7,483 bases of DNA from Nitrospirota bacterium (GTDB lineage Bacteria > Nitrospirota > Thermodesulfovibrionia > Thermodesulfovibrionales > Dissulfurispiraceae): assembly GCA_013349595.1 (NCBI GenBank), contig DUZI01000088.1, positions 1-7,483 of the forward strand, read 5' to 3'. Of the stretch, positions 1-6,241 are shown in pieces (the first letter of the stretch is position 1; every line of letters begins with the position of its first letter). The position numbers were made by a program, and so were the translations under genes. Under the pieces are notes generated by a model. It had not been told where the DNA came from. It did not search any database and saw only the letters and a list, made by a program, of their open reading frames with translations.

Positions 1-85
1 CTTAACTTTTTAGTTCTATCGCCGATTTTGGGGGACAAAGCCCTACGGAACTTTGTCGTGTAATAATCCTTCACCAGCCCCTTAT

Positions 86-142
86 AATAGCGCTTAGGAA
101 GGGCTGTTTCAGGATTTTTATAATCGACAGATTTTATTTATA
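86..142 (+). repeat. 57-bp dispersed repeat, copy A
   Basis: This segment starts AATAGCGCTTAGGAAGGGCT and matches 7427-7483 at 56 of 57 positions (G130 against A7471). A shortened copy lies at 3361-3385. The right-hand copy reaches the edge of the window, so the true repeat may be longer than 57 bp. Confidence 0.9.
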
Positions 143-237
143 ATTTTGATTTATACATTTAAAACAATACCTTATGACAAAGCCCAAGGAACTTTTTTTA
201 TAAGGTGTCGTATAAAAATCCTTCAACAGCCCTTCCT
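96..237. repeat. Long inverted repeat (arms 96-122 and 211-237)
   Basis: Arm 96-122 is the reverse complement of arm 211-237 at 25 of 27 positions. The left arm lies inside the 57-bp dispersed repeat, so the repeat family is probably one half of a hairpin-forming or MITE-like element whose other half lies about 90 bp downstream. The spacer is very AT-rich and contains its own 7-bp hairpin. No tract of T residues follows the right arm, so it is not an obvious intrinsic terminator. Confidence 0.8.
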
Positions 238-297
238 ATCTTACTTGCTGATTTTACTAAGCTTTTTACTTCTATCGCCGATTTTGGGACAATCATA

Positions 298-326
298 TTT
301 ACAGCAAGCATATATGATTGTATAAT
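298..326 (+). promoter_or_regulatory. Sigma70-type promoter for the pfk operon
   Basis: TTTACA at 298-303 (5 of 6 bases of the -35 consensus) and a perfect TATAAT at 321-326 are separated by 17 bp. Transcription would start near 333, giving a leader of about 30 nt before the start codon at 365. The promoter begins about 10 bp after the end of the repeat block, so the repeats lie outside the core promoter and would not be in the leader. Confidence 0.75.
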
Positions 327-364
327 AGATTGCCTTTAACGATAAGCTGAAAGGAGCACATGAA

Positions 365-1636
365 ATGACTGAAGGAAATGAACTTGTTGGCATCATTGTA
401 GGTGGAGGTCCTGCCCCAGGTATTAATGGGGTTATATCTGCTGCTGTTATTGAAGCAGTTAATTGTGGCAAAAAGGTTGTTGGTATAAAAGGTGGATTTA
501 AAAGTCTCTTTGATGGAAATGATTCTTGTATTGAACCGTTGACCATTGAGGATGTCTCAAGGATACATTCTCAAGGCGGTTCGATTCTCAGAACATCAAG
601 GGAATATCCAGATAGGGTAAAGGAGAAGTTCCCTGTGTTAATGAATATGTTAAAACAATTTGGAATCAGGTATCTCATTACTGTTGGTGGCGATGGGACT
701 CTCTTTATGGCAAATTGGATAGATCGTGAGACAAGGGGGTCTATAAGTGTTGTCCATGTCCCCAAGACAATTGATAACGATATTCCTTTGCCTGGTGGTG
801 TTTCTACCTTTGGTTATCAGACTGCAAGACATTGGGGCGTAGAGATTGTAAAAAATATAATGGAAGATGCAAAGACTACTGGTCGCTGGTATTTTATCAC
901 TACAATGGGTAGGCACGCTGGACATCTTGCCTTAGGTATTGGTAATGCTGCAGGTGCAACACTTACACTTATTCCAGAGGAATTTGGAAATGATAAAATA
1001 TCTATCAAAAAGATTAGTGATATTGTTACTGCTTCAATAATCAAGAGACTTTCAATGGGTAGAGATCATGGTGTGGTAATACTTGCAGAAGGGATTTCAG
1101 AAAAGTTTGATATGGAAGAATTAAAGTCTCTTGAACAACTTGAAAAGGATGAGACAGGCAGGATAAGACTTTCAGAGATACAACTTGGTAGGATTTTAAA
1201 AAATTATGTAAAAAAGACACTTGAGACCATGGGAATTAATGTTACTATTGTTGACAAGAGTATTGGTTATGAGTTAAGGGCAGCTGATCCAATTCCTTAC
1301 GATGTGGAATATACAAGAGACCTTGGCTATGGTGCAATAAGGTATTTGCTTAGAGGTGGGACTGGTGCTGTAATTACGCAATATGAAGGCAGACTGAGGG
1401 CTATACCTTTTGTTGACATTATTGACTATTCAACAGGTAAGGTCAAGATAAGGAGGGTTGATATTAGTTCTGAAATTTATGAATCTGCAACTAAATATAT
1501 GATAAGATTACAACCCGAAGACCTTGAGGGTGATGCCCTTATTAGATTAGCACAGACTGTATTTATGAAACCTGAAGACTTTAAGAAGTACTTTGGTTAT
1601 ATTGTTAAGACTAAAGAAAGACAATCAGATTATTAA
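365..1636 (+). CDS. pfkA: 6-phosphofructokinase (PfkA family)
   Basis: This 423-residue cytoplasmic enzyme should phosphorylate fructose 6-phosphate to fructose 1,6-bisphosphate in glycolysis. Visible motifs in order are the glycine-rich GGGPAPGIN near residues 13-21, GGDGT at 108-112, PKTIDND at 133-139 with D137 as the expected catalytic base, MGR at 181-183 and PEE at 204-206. The phosphoryl-donor positions are mixed. G111 (Gly104 of E. coli PfkA) favours ATP, whereas K134 (Gly124 of E. coli) is the lysine found in pyrophosphate enzymes. That pairing is known from plant and trypanosomatid ATP-dependent PFKs, so ATP is the better guess. It is about 100 residues longer than E. coli PfkA. AAGGAG at 351-356 lies 8 nt from ATG 365. 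An out-of-frame ATG-AAA-TGA at 360-368 overlaps the start and is too close to the Shine-Dalgarno to be preferred. It is the first gene of a likely operon. Confidence 0.93.
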   Translation: MTEGNELVGIIVGGGPAPGINGVISAAVIEAVNCGKKVVGIKGGFKSLFDGNDSCIEPLTIEDVSRIHSQGGSILRTSREYPDRVKEKFPVLMNMLKQFGIRYLITVGGDGTLFMANWIDRETRGSISVVHVPKTIDNDIPLPGGVSTFGYQTARHWGVEIVKNIMEDAKTTGRWYFITTMGRHAGHLALGIGNAAGATLTLIPEEFGNDKISIKKISDIVTASIIKRLSMGRDHGVVILAEGISEKFDMEELKSLEQLEKDETGRIRLSEIQLGRILKNYVKKTLETMGINVTIVDKSIGYELRAADPIPYDVEYTRDLGYGAIRYLLRGGTGAVITQYEGRLRAIPFVDIIDYSTGKVKIRRVDISSEIYESATKYMIRLQPEDLEGDALIRLAQTVFMKPEDFKKYFGYIVKTKERQSDY

Positions 1637-1644
1637 TCCATACA

Positions 1645-2097
1645 ATGTATAATCCCACCTTTGAAGAGCTTGAAAGGGCTAATAGGATTATGGAAATCCT
1701 ATATGAGCTTTATTGCAATAATAAAAACTCTCCTATAATAGTTGAAGGCAAAAAAGACAAAGAAGCCCTGAGAAAGATTGGGCTTGAAGGCGAGATTATA
1801 TCTATAAATAATGGCAAAGGCATATATGATTTTTGTGAATTTATAAATGAAAATTATGATTCTGTCATATTGCTTACTGATTGGGATTTTAAGGGCGAGT
1901 CAATCTTTAAATTACTGGCTATTAATTTATCAGGTCTGTGGGAAAGCCATTCATTAATAAGAGAACAAATCAAGGTTTTATGCCAAAAAGATATAAAAGA
2001 CATTCAATCACTACCTTCACTTATACACAGGCTTTATGGAAAAAAAGTAACCATCAGGGATTATGAACAAACAGAACAACTCAAAGGTAATAGGTAG
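1645..2097 (+). CDS. Small Toprim-domain protein
   Basis: This is a 150-residue protein that is essentially one Toprim fold. The signature is visible as VEGKKD with E34, and as TDWDFKG with D79 and D81, which together would bind Mg2+. A hydrophobic strand precedes each motif. Small free-standing Toprim proteins of this kind resemble the nuclease domain of ribonuclease M5 and archaeal Toprim proteins; the actual substrate here is unknown. No zinc finger, DnaG or topoisomerase domain is present. It starts 8 nt after the pfkA stop with no clear Shine-Dalgarno, so translational coupling is likely. A second possible start is the ATG at residue 16. Its 3' end overlaps yraN by 35 nt. Assignment to Toprim is firm; the function is not. 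Confidence 0.82.
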   Translation: MYNPTFEELERANRIMEILYELYCNNKNSPIIVEGKKDKEALRKIGLEGEIISINNGKGIYDFCEFINENYDSVILLTDWDFKGESIFKLLAINLSGLWESHSLIREQIKVLCQKDIKDIQSLPSLIHRLYGKKVTIRDYEQTEQLKGNR

Positions 2098-2413
2098 AAA
2101 ATCTGAATCCCTTGCAATTGATTGGTTAAAAAATAGAGGTTATTCAATAGTTAAGACAAACTATACCACGCCTTATGGTGAAGCAGACATTATCGCTAAA
2201 CAAGGTGATATTACTGTCTTTGTGGAGGTCAAGTCAGCAATTGGTCAAAATCCCATAGAATCTGTTACAGCAAGCAAGATGAAAAAGATTAGAAATATAG
2301 CCCTTTATTATATGCAAAGACTTGGTCTGGAGGTTCCGATTAGATTCGATGTAATTACCATTGTAGTAAATGAAAAGGATTTAGAAATAAAGCACCTTGT
2401 CGATGCCTTTTGA
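2063..2413 (+). CDS. yraN: YraN family protein (UPF0102, endonuclease-like fold)
   Basis: This 116-residue protein matches the full usual length of YraN/UPF0102. Family marks are the N-terminal GRKSESLAIDWLKNRGY (residues 11-27), then YGEADIIA with E40 and D42, and VFVEVKSA with E55 and K57. The acidic pair followed by E-x-K is the active-site pattern of the restriction-endonuclease-like fold. Its biological role is not settled, and genomes often place it near ribonuclease HII or other nucleic-acid genes. The start lies within the end of the Toprim gene in another frame (35-nt overlap), preceded by AGGGA only 2 nt away, so coupling to the upstream gene is likely. The two overlapping genes may act together in nucleic-acid processing, which is inference only. 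Confidence 0.9.
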   Translation: MNKQNNSKVIGRKSESLAIDWLKNRGYSIVKTNYTTPYGEADIIAKQGDITVFVEVKSAIGQNPIESVTASKMKKIRNIALYYMQRLGLEVPIRFDVITIVVNEKDLEIKHLVDAF

Positions 2414-2432
2414 ATGAGACTACTTAATTAAT

Positions 2433-2661
2433 CCCAAATCCAGCGATAAGGATGGGGCTCTGAAGTAAATAGCGATGTTTTGGCAACAGTTCTTTGCAAC
2501 TGAAGCTTTAAACAGCCGCAAGTGTTTGTACCCGAAGAAACGGGGTCCCCAAGACTTTTTGGGGTGGTAGTTGAGTTTTGCGGCCTTAGCGAAAGGGGCA
2601 TTAGAACTGTCAACACATCGCTCCTGAACGAAAGAGACTTAGACTTATCGATGGATCTCGG
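2433..2661 (+). ncRNA. Mobile structured-RNA-like element, candidate HEARO/omega-RNA
   Basis: Outer arms 2433-2450 and 2644-2661 are inverted copies at 15 of 18 positions. Inner arms 2471-2493 and 2603-2622 pair as AGCGATGT with ACATCGCT and ACAGTTCT with AGAACTGT. Inside are a CCCG-AAGAAA-CGGG hairpin (2531-2544) and a CCCCAA/TTGGGG hairpin (2547-2564). A hairpin with arms 2510-2514 and 2523-2527 carries a loop, GCCGCAA (2515-2521), that is complementary to TTGCGGC (2578-2584); this predicts a pseudoknot. CCTT/AAGG at 2584-2596 gives another short stem. Such a compact multi-stem, pseudoknotted design suits a functional RNA rather than a simple terminator. AAGGATGGGGCTCTGAAG near the 5' end and the general layout recall HEARO, the RNA of IscB systems, but this family call is from memory. 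No IscB gene adjoins it. An ATGA lies at 2414-2417, 16 bp before the element. The strand is inferred. Confidence 0.55.
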
Positions 2662-3302
2662 TTAATGTTTAGTATGTTAAGAATGTGTGAAAAGTTATCA
2701 ATTATAAAATCTGCATCTTTTAGGGTGTCTGCAGGCCTAAATCCATAACTAACTGCGATAGTAGAAATATTAGAAGCCTTGCCTGCCTCAATGTCATACA
2801 TACTGTCGCCAATAATTATGGCATCTTCAGGCGATATTTTTAATTTATCTAATACATATAAAAGAGGAACTGCAGAGGGTTTCTTAAAACCTGTTGTATC
2901 GCTGCCAACGATTAATTCAAAAAAATGTTCCATAGATAGACCCCTTAATATCTCCCTTGACATATCAGTCCTCTTGTTGGTAACCACAGCCTTTTTAAAG
3001 TTATTTAGCCTATTCAGTGTTTCTATGACCTCTGGGTAAGGCTTTGTATGGTCAAGGAGGTGATTATTGTAAAAAGACAGAAACCTCTCAAGTATATCTT
3101 TGTCTGAAAATTCAATGCCTTTTTCTTTAATCAATTTATCTATAAGCTTTGATATGCCCTCACCGACAAGTCTTTTTGTATCATCAATGGTTATTGGTTT
3201 AACGGAAAGCGGCTCAATTGCATAATTGATGGCATTGCACAAATCTTCTGATGAATCAACCAAAGTGCCATCGAGGTCAAAGATTAAAAGTTGTTTTTTC
3301 AT
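2610..3302 (-). CDS. gph: HAD-family phosphatase, phosphoglycolate phosphatase type
   Basis: This is a 230-residue cytoplasmic hydrolase. All four HAD motifs are present: I, FDLDGT with nucleophile D9 and acid D11; II, VVTN with T108; III, K141 in GFKKPS; IV, IGDSMYD with D166 and D170. An alpha-helical cap sits between motifs I and II, as in Gph and PpaX enzymes, which remove phosphate from 2-phosphoglycolate or similar small substrates; the exact substrate is uncertain. No good Shine-Dalgarno precedes ATG 3302. It is convergent with the yraN operon. The last 16 residues, R215 to C230, are encoded by the end of the structured element at 2433-2661, so the ancestral stop appears to have been replaced by element sequence. 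The native domain seems complete before this tail. Confidence 0.9.
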   Translation of the reverse strand: MKKQLLIFDLDGTLVDSSEDLCNAINYAIEPLSVKPITIDDTKRLVGEGISKLIDKLIKEKGIEFSDKDILERFLSFYNNHLLDHTKPYPEVIETLNRLNNFKKAVVTNKRTDMSREILRGLSMEHFFELIVGSDTTGFKKPSAVPLLYVLDKLKISPEDAIIIGDSMYDIEAGKASNISTIAVSYGFRPADTLKDADFIIDNFSHILNILNINRDPSISLSLFRSGAMC

Positions 3303-3360
3303 AAGATGTGAAGTTTAATTTATTTAAAGAGAAAAACTCAATTGACTTTTAAGACCTTAA

Positions 3361-3385
3361 AATAGCGCTTAGGAGGGGCTGTTTC
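3361..3385 (+). repeat. Short copy B of the dispersed 57-bp repeat
   Basis: AATAGCGCTTAGGAGGGGCT followed by GTTTC matches the first 25 bases of the copies at 86 and 7427 with one mismatch. It ends exactly where the GGTCTTGAATTTTGACATTA inverted-repeat region begins a few bases later, so the copy looks truncated or is a conserved end only. Confidence 0.8.
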
Positions 3386-3394
3386 TACTAGAAG

Positions 3395-3471
3395 GGTCTT
3401 GAATTTTGACATTAACTCATAGCTTATCTGTAAGGCAAAACCATTAATGTCTAATGTCAAAATTCAAGACC
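3395..3471. repeat. Perfect 20-bp inverted repeat with 37-nt loop
   Basis: GGTCTTGAATTTTGACATTA at 3395-3414 is exactly reverse-complemented at 3452-3471. Both arms continue into G-rich flanks that differ by a small insertion. The loop carries a second TAATGTC next to the right arm. The right arm contains the stop codon of the CBS-domain gene (3464-3466). The structure could slow or end transcription from the minus-strand operon, but there is no T run, so it is better described as a repeat of REP or MITE type. Confidence 0.85.
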
Positions 3472-3700
3472 TGACCCCCTCAATCCTGTACATTAGTTCT
3501 GTCGCTGATTTTGGGTGATAAATATTCTGTATTGCCAAAGGTAACTCCTGTTTTGTGATTAATCCAACAAATTTTTCATTATTCATGACAAGAATGCACT
3601 TTTCAGATGAATTTTCTAAATAATTTATTACATCTGAAATCTTTGTATTGTGCTGAACAATTGCCCTTGGCATAAACATGAATTCCTTATTAGTCATCAT
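3464..3700 (-). CDS. Single CBS-domain protein at the end of the cco operon
   Basis: This 78-residue cytoplasmic protein is one CBS motif. A helix with TKISDVINYLENS is followed by strands KCILVMNNEKFVGLITKQEL (about residues 33-52), the core pattern of CBS domains, which usually bind adenosine nucleotides in pairs. A single domain would have to dimerise. No signal peptide or membrane segment is present. ATG 3700 is preferred because AGGA lies 6 nt upstream; it overlaps ccoS by 11 nt, and ATG 3697 and TTG 3703 are alternatives. Overlap with ccoS suggests co-expression and a possible regulatory role in oxidase assembly, which is inference. The 3' end is odd: codons near PKSATEL coincide with one dispersed repeat (3493-3515), and the final GVRS and stop lie in the inverted repeat at 3452-3471. 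Confidence 0.72.
   Translation of the reverse strand: MMTNKEFMFMPRAIVQHNTKISDVINYLENSSEKCILVMNNEKFVGLITKQELPLAIQNIYHPKSATELMYRIEGVRS
3493..3515. repeat. Dispersed repeat copy inside the CBS gene
   Basis: This 23-bp segment matches 10-32 at 21 of 23 positions, and its core also matches 270-288. It lies in the coding sequence of the CBS-domain gene and encodes its PKSATEL region on the minus strand. Either the intergenic copies derive from this gene end or the gene has been extended by the repeat. Confidence 0.65.
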
Positions 3701-3827
3701 CAAGCATCCTATATTTAGGTCCTTCTACATCATCAAATTGACCTGCCTTGACAGCCCAGAGAAAGAGAAAATAGGCGCCAAGACCTATTACTAAGGTAAG
3801 CACTATCAAAAAGGCTATAGTCCACAT
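3690..3827 (-). CDS. ccoS: cbb3-type cytochrome oxidase assembly protein CcoS/FixS
   Basis: This 45-residue gene is easily missed because of its length. The protein starts MWTIAFLIVLTLVIGLGAYF, which is one transmembrane helix (about residues 3-25). The family signature follows: WAVKAGQFDDVEGPKYRML, ending in three aspartates. CcoS is needed to insert the redox centres (haem b and copper) into subunit CcoN of cbb3 oxidase. It starts 5 nt after the ccoI stop, with AAGGA about 12 nt upstream, and its 3' end overlaps the CBS-domain gene. The ccoI-ccoS order is the standard one, which strengthens both calls. Confidence 0.94.
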   Translation of the reverse strand: MWTIAFLIVLTLVIGLGAYFLFLWAVKAGQFDDVEGPKYRMLDDD

Positions 3828-3832
3828 TGTCT

Positions 3833-6241
3833 TTAATTCCTTATTCGTAATGAGTTTGTAACTACACAAAGGGAACTTAATGCCATGGCAATGGCAGATA
3901 TGATTGGGTGTAAAAGACCAACCATTGCCACAGGCACAGCAACTATATTATAAATAAACGCCAGAAAAATATTCTGCCTTATTATGTTGTAGGTTTTACA
4001 AGAAAGGTTTATTAGTATAGGGATAAGCCTTAAATCTTCTCTCGTTAATACTATGTCTGCGCTTTCCATAGCTACATCAGTCCCTTTTGCCATTGAGAGG
4101 CCTACAAAGGACTCTTTTAGTGAAGGTGCATCATTAATTCCGTCACCAATCATCATAATCGTTGCCACTTTTGATTGTCTATCTCTGATAAATTCTTGTT
4201 TTTGATTTGGCAACATCTCTGCATAAACATTTTTAACACAAAGCCTTGAAGCCACTGATAGGGTAGTAGCACTATTATCACCGCTCAAGATGTATATTTG
4301 AAATCCTCCCTTATCTAAATCCCTGATAACATCAAATGCCTCATCTCTAATCTTATCTGATATCACAATAGTGGCGATAAGTTCCCCTCCTTTTGACACA
4401 TAAACCAGAGTGTTTCCTTCCTTTTCATAGTTATAGATATCACTTGAAATATCTGTTAAGGAAATCTGATTTTCTGACATAAAAAGCCTGTTTCCTATCA
4501 GCACATGAACCCCTTCGTAAATACCCTTAATACCCCTGCCAGGCTTTGTCTCTACTGTTTCAAATGTATGCAGGCTCATCCCCCTTGCAGCTTCAATAAT
4601 TGCCTTTGCAATACTATGCTCAGAATGTCTCTCCAATGATGCAGACAATAGTAATACTGATTCTTTATCATAACCAACTTTGTGGATTATTATTTCCTTT
4701 ATCTTAGGTTTCCCTACTGTAAGGGTCCCGGTCTTATCAAAGACAACGGTATTTACCATCCTGACCTTTTCAATAATATCTGCCCCTTTTATCAAAATCC
4801 CAATTTTTGTAGCCTTTGTTGTTGCAATCAAGATTGCAAGGGGTGTAGCAAGACCCAGACTACAGGGGCAGGCAATTACTATCACTGAAATGCCTACCAT
4901 TAGAGAATAAGCCAATGTATGTGCATTAAAAAAGTGATAAAGACCTGTCATAAAGGCAAGTATAAAAATTATAGGGACAAAGTAAGCAACTACCTTATCT
5001 GCTATATTTTGTATATGTGGCTTTCTTGTTTGAGCCTCCATGATTGAATTAACAATGCCTGATAAAAAGGTGTTTTCAAAATCATTGATAACCTCTCCTA
5101 CGATAGAGCCATTTAAATTTATACTCCCTCCGATGACAATACTTCCAACCGTTTTAAAAACTGGTTTACTCTCGCCATTTATAAGGGATTCATCAGTCTC
5201 AGTCTCTCCATTTATTACAATCGCATCAATAGGTATTCTTTCACCAGGGATGATTCTTATCTTTTGACCTTTTGTTAGTGATTTGATAGGAATAAATCTG
5301 TCCTCCTGACCATCAATACGCGCCTCTGTGGGTAATAATTCATACAGACGATATATCTCTTCAGAGGCACGAGACTTTGCCGTTGTCTCAATATATCTTC
5401 CAAGCAGAATGAGTGTGATTATCATTGAAGCAACATCAAAATATACCTTACCACCAATGAAGAGTTGATAAATGCTAAATACATATGCAGACATTGCACC
5501 AGTACTGATGAGTGTATCCATATTAAAGTGTAAATGTCTCAGAGACTTTAGGGTGTTTTTTAAAAAGGGCAGACCTGAATAAAAGACAATAGGGGTTGTT
5601 AGAAAAAGGGCTATAATCTCAAGGGCAAATTTGGTATTTACATCAATGTCTTGAAAATATCCAGCATATAGTGCGATTGAATATACCATTAATTGTGAAG
5701 ACAAAAAGCAAGCAGTGCCAAAGCGAATCAATAAATCTTTTGCCTCTGCTTTTTGTAATTTAAATGATTCTGTCTCCTTAAAAGGTTTTGGACAATAACC
5801 AATTGAAACTATCTTATTTAGTATGTCCTGCAATGATATTTCAGAGTCATCCCAAATTATATGGGCATTATAAGTAGCATAATTAATGCGGGCTGATTTA
5901 ATGCCCCTTGTCTTTGTGAGTATCTTTTCATTAAGCCATACACAAGAGGCACAACGAATATTGTCAATGTAAAAATTGATTGATTTTATTGAATCTTTTT
6001 CTACTTTTACTAATTCTTCAAATTGGTTTGCTTGAACAGACCTAAATAGTGCTTTGCCAAGAGGATAATTTGAATCATCCCATTTTCTTTGCTCATAAAA
6101 ACTCTCCAATCCCTCTTTGTGAATTATCTCATAGACGCCCTTACAACCATGACAACAAAAGGTAAGCCTTTCCCTGCCATAGTCCCCCCAAATAGCTTCA
6201 TTTTCATAAATTGGCAATTTACAGTGTTCACACCTTAACAC
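3833..6241 (-). CDS. ccoI: Copper-translocating P-type ATPase CcoI/FixI
   Basis: This 802-residue inner-membrane P1B ATPase uses ATP to move copper for assembly of cbb3 oxidase. The N-terminal Cys-rich segment (C4, C7, C29, C30, C33) typical of CcoI/FixI precedes a heavy-metal-associated domain with CASC at 97-100. Membrane helices begin near 172. Actuator motif NGES is at 355-358, CPC in the transport helix at 458-460, phosphorylation site DKTGT with D502, N-domain GRG at 568-570 and hinge GDGINDAP at 699-706. YN at 764-765 and MALSS at 786-790 fit the Cu(I) class. Two deviations are N355 where T is usual in TGES, and S543 where the common HP motif has proline. The start is GTG 6241, since an in-frame TAG lies just upstream and the next codons include C4. 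It overlaps the SafE-like gene by 14 nt. Confidence 0.95.
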   Translation of the reverse strand: MLRCEHCKLPIYENEAIWGDYGRERLTFCCHGCKGVYEIIHKEGLESFYEQRKWDDSNYPLGKALFRSVQANQFEELVKVEKDSIKSINFYIDNIRCASCVWLNEKILTKTRGIKSARINYATYNAHIIWDDSEISLQDILNKIVSIGYCPKPFKETESFKLQKAEAKDLLIRFGTACFLSSQLMVYSIALYAGYFQDIDVNTKFALEIIALFLTTPIVFYSGLPFLKNTLKSLRHLHFNMDTLISTGAMSAYVFSIYQLFIGGKVYFDVASMIITLILLGRYIETTAKSRASEEIYRLYELLPTEARIDGQEDRFIPIKSLTKGQKIRIIPGERIPIDAIVINGETETDESLINGESKPVFKTVGSIVIGGSINLNGSIVGEVINDFENTFLSGIVNSIMEAQTRKPHIQNIADKVVAYFVPIIFILAFMTGLYHFFNAHTLAYSLMVGISVIVIACPCSLGLATPLAILIATTKATKIGILIKGADIIEKVRMVNTVVFDKTGTLTVGKPKIKEIIIHKVGYDKESVLLLSASLERHSEHSIAKAIIEAARGMSLHTFETVETKPGRGIKGIYEGVHVLIGNRLFMSENQISLTDISSDIYNYEKEGNTLVYVSKGGELIATIVISDKIRDEAFDVIRDLDKGGFQIYILSGDNSATTLSVASRLCVKNVYAEMLPNQKQEFIRDRQSKVATIMMIGDGINDAPSLKESFVGLSMAKGTDVAMESADIVLTREDLRLIPILINLSCKTYNIIRQNIFLAFIYNIVAVPVAMVGLLHPIISAIAMALSSLCVVTNSLRIRN

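Larger units (their letters stand above)
1..288. repeat. Composite repeat block flanked by direct repeats 1-32 and 257-288
   Basis: The 364 bases before the phosphofructokinase gene hold no convincing gene. Positions 1-32 and 257-288 are near-identical direct copies; their core, TTCTATCGCCGATTTTGGG, is identical at 14-32 and 270-288. Between them are a hairpin with 7-bp arms (34-40 with 51-57), a second hairpin with perfect 7-bp arms (169-175 with 200-206), and the long inverted repeat described separately. GACAAAGCCC occurs at 34 and again at 176, each followed by GGAAC and then by a CCTTCA-CAGCCC segment, so parts of the block are also duplicated in direct orientation. The block resembles a miniature transposable element or several nested ones; no transposase is visible. 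Confidence 0.75.

Noticed and set aside
1..290. CRISPR array from repeated segments in the left block
   Set aside because: There are only two copies of each segment, spacing is irregular and the copies are imperfect and partly inverted.
241..546. 101-residue minus-strand reading frame over the pfkA start
   Set aside because: It overlaps pfkA and its promoter antisense, consists partly of repeat sequence and shows no domain or ribosome site.
2531..2570. Intrinsic terminator between yraN and gph
   Set aside because: The GC-rich stems are followed by GTGGTAG rather than a T tract, and they sit within a larger nested structure.
2428..2616. 62-residue minus-strand frame inside the structured element
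   Set aside because: It spans the hairpins and pseudoknot arms, has no recognisable domain, and is best explained as a chance frame in a structured element.
4680..4910. Plus-strand frames opposite ccoI (also 5040-5267 and 6280-6504)
   Set aside because: They are antisense shadows of well-conserved membrane and ATPase coding sequence.
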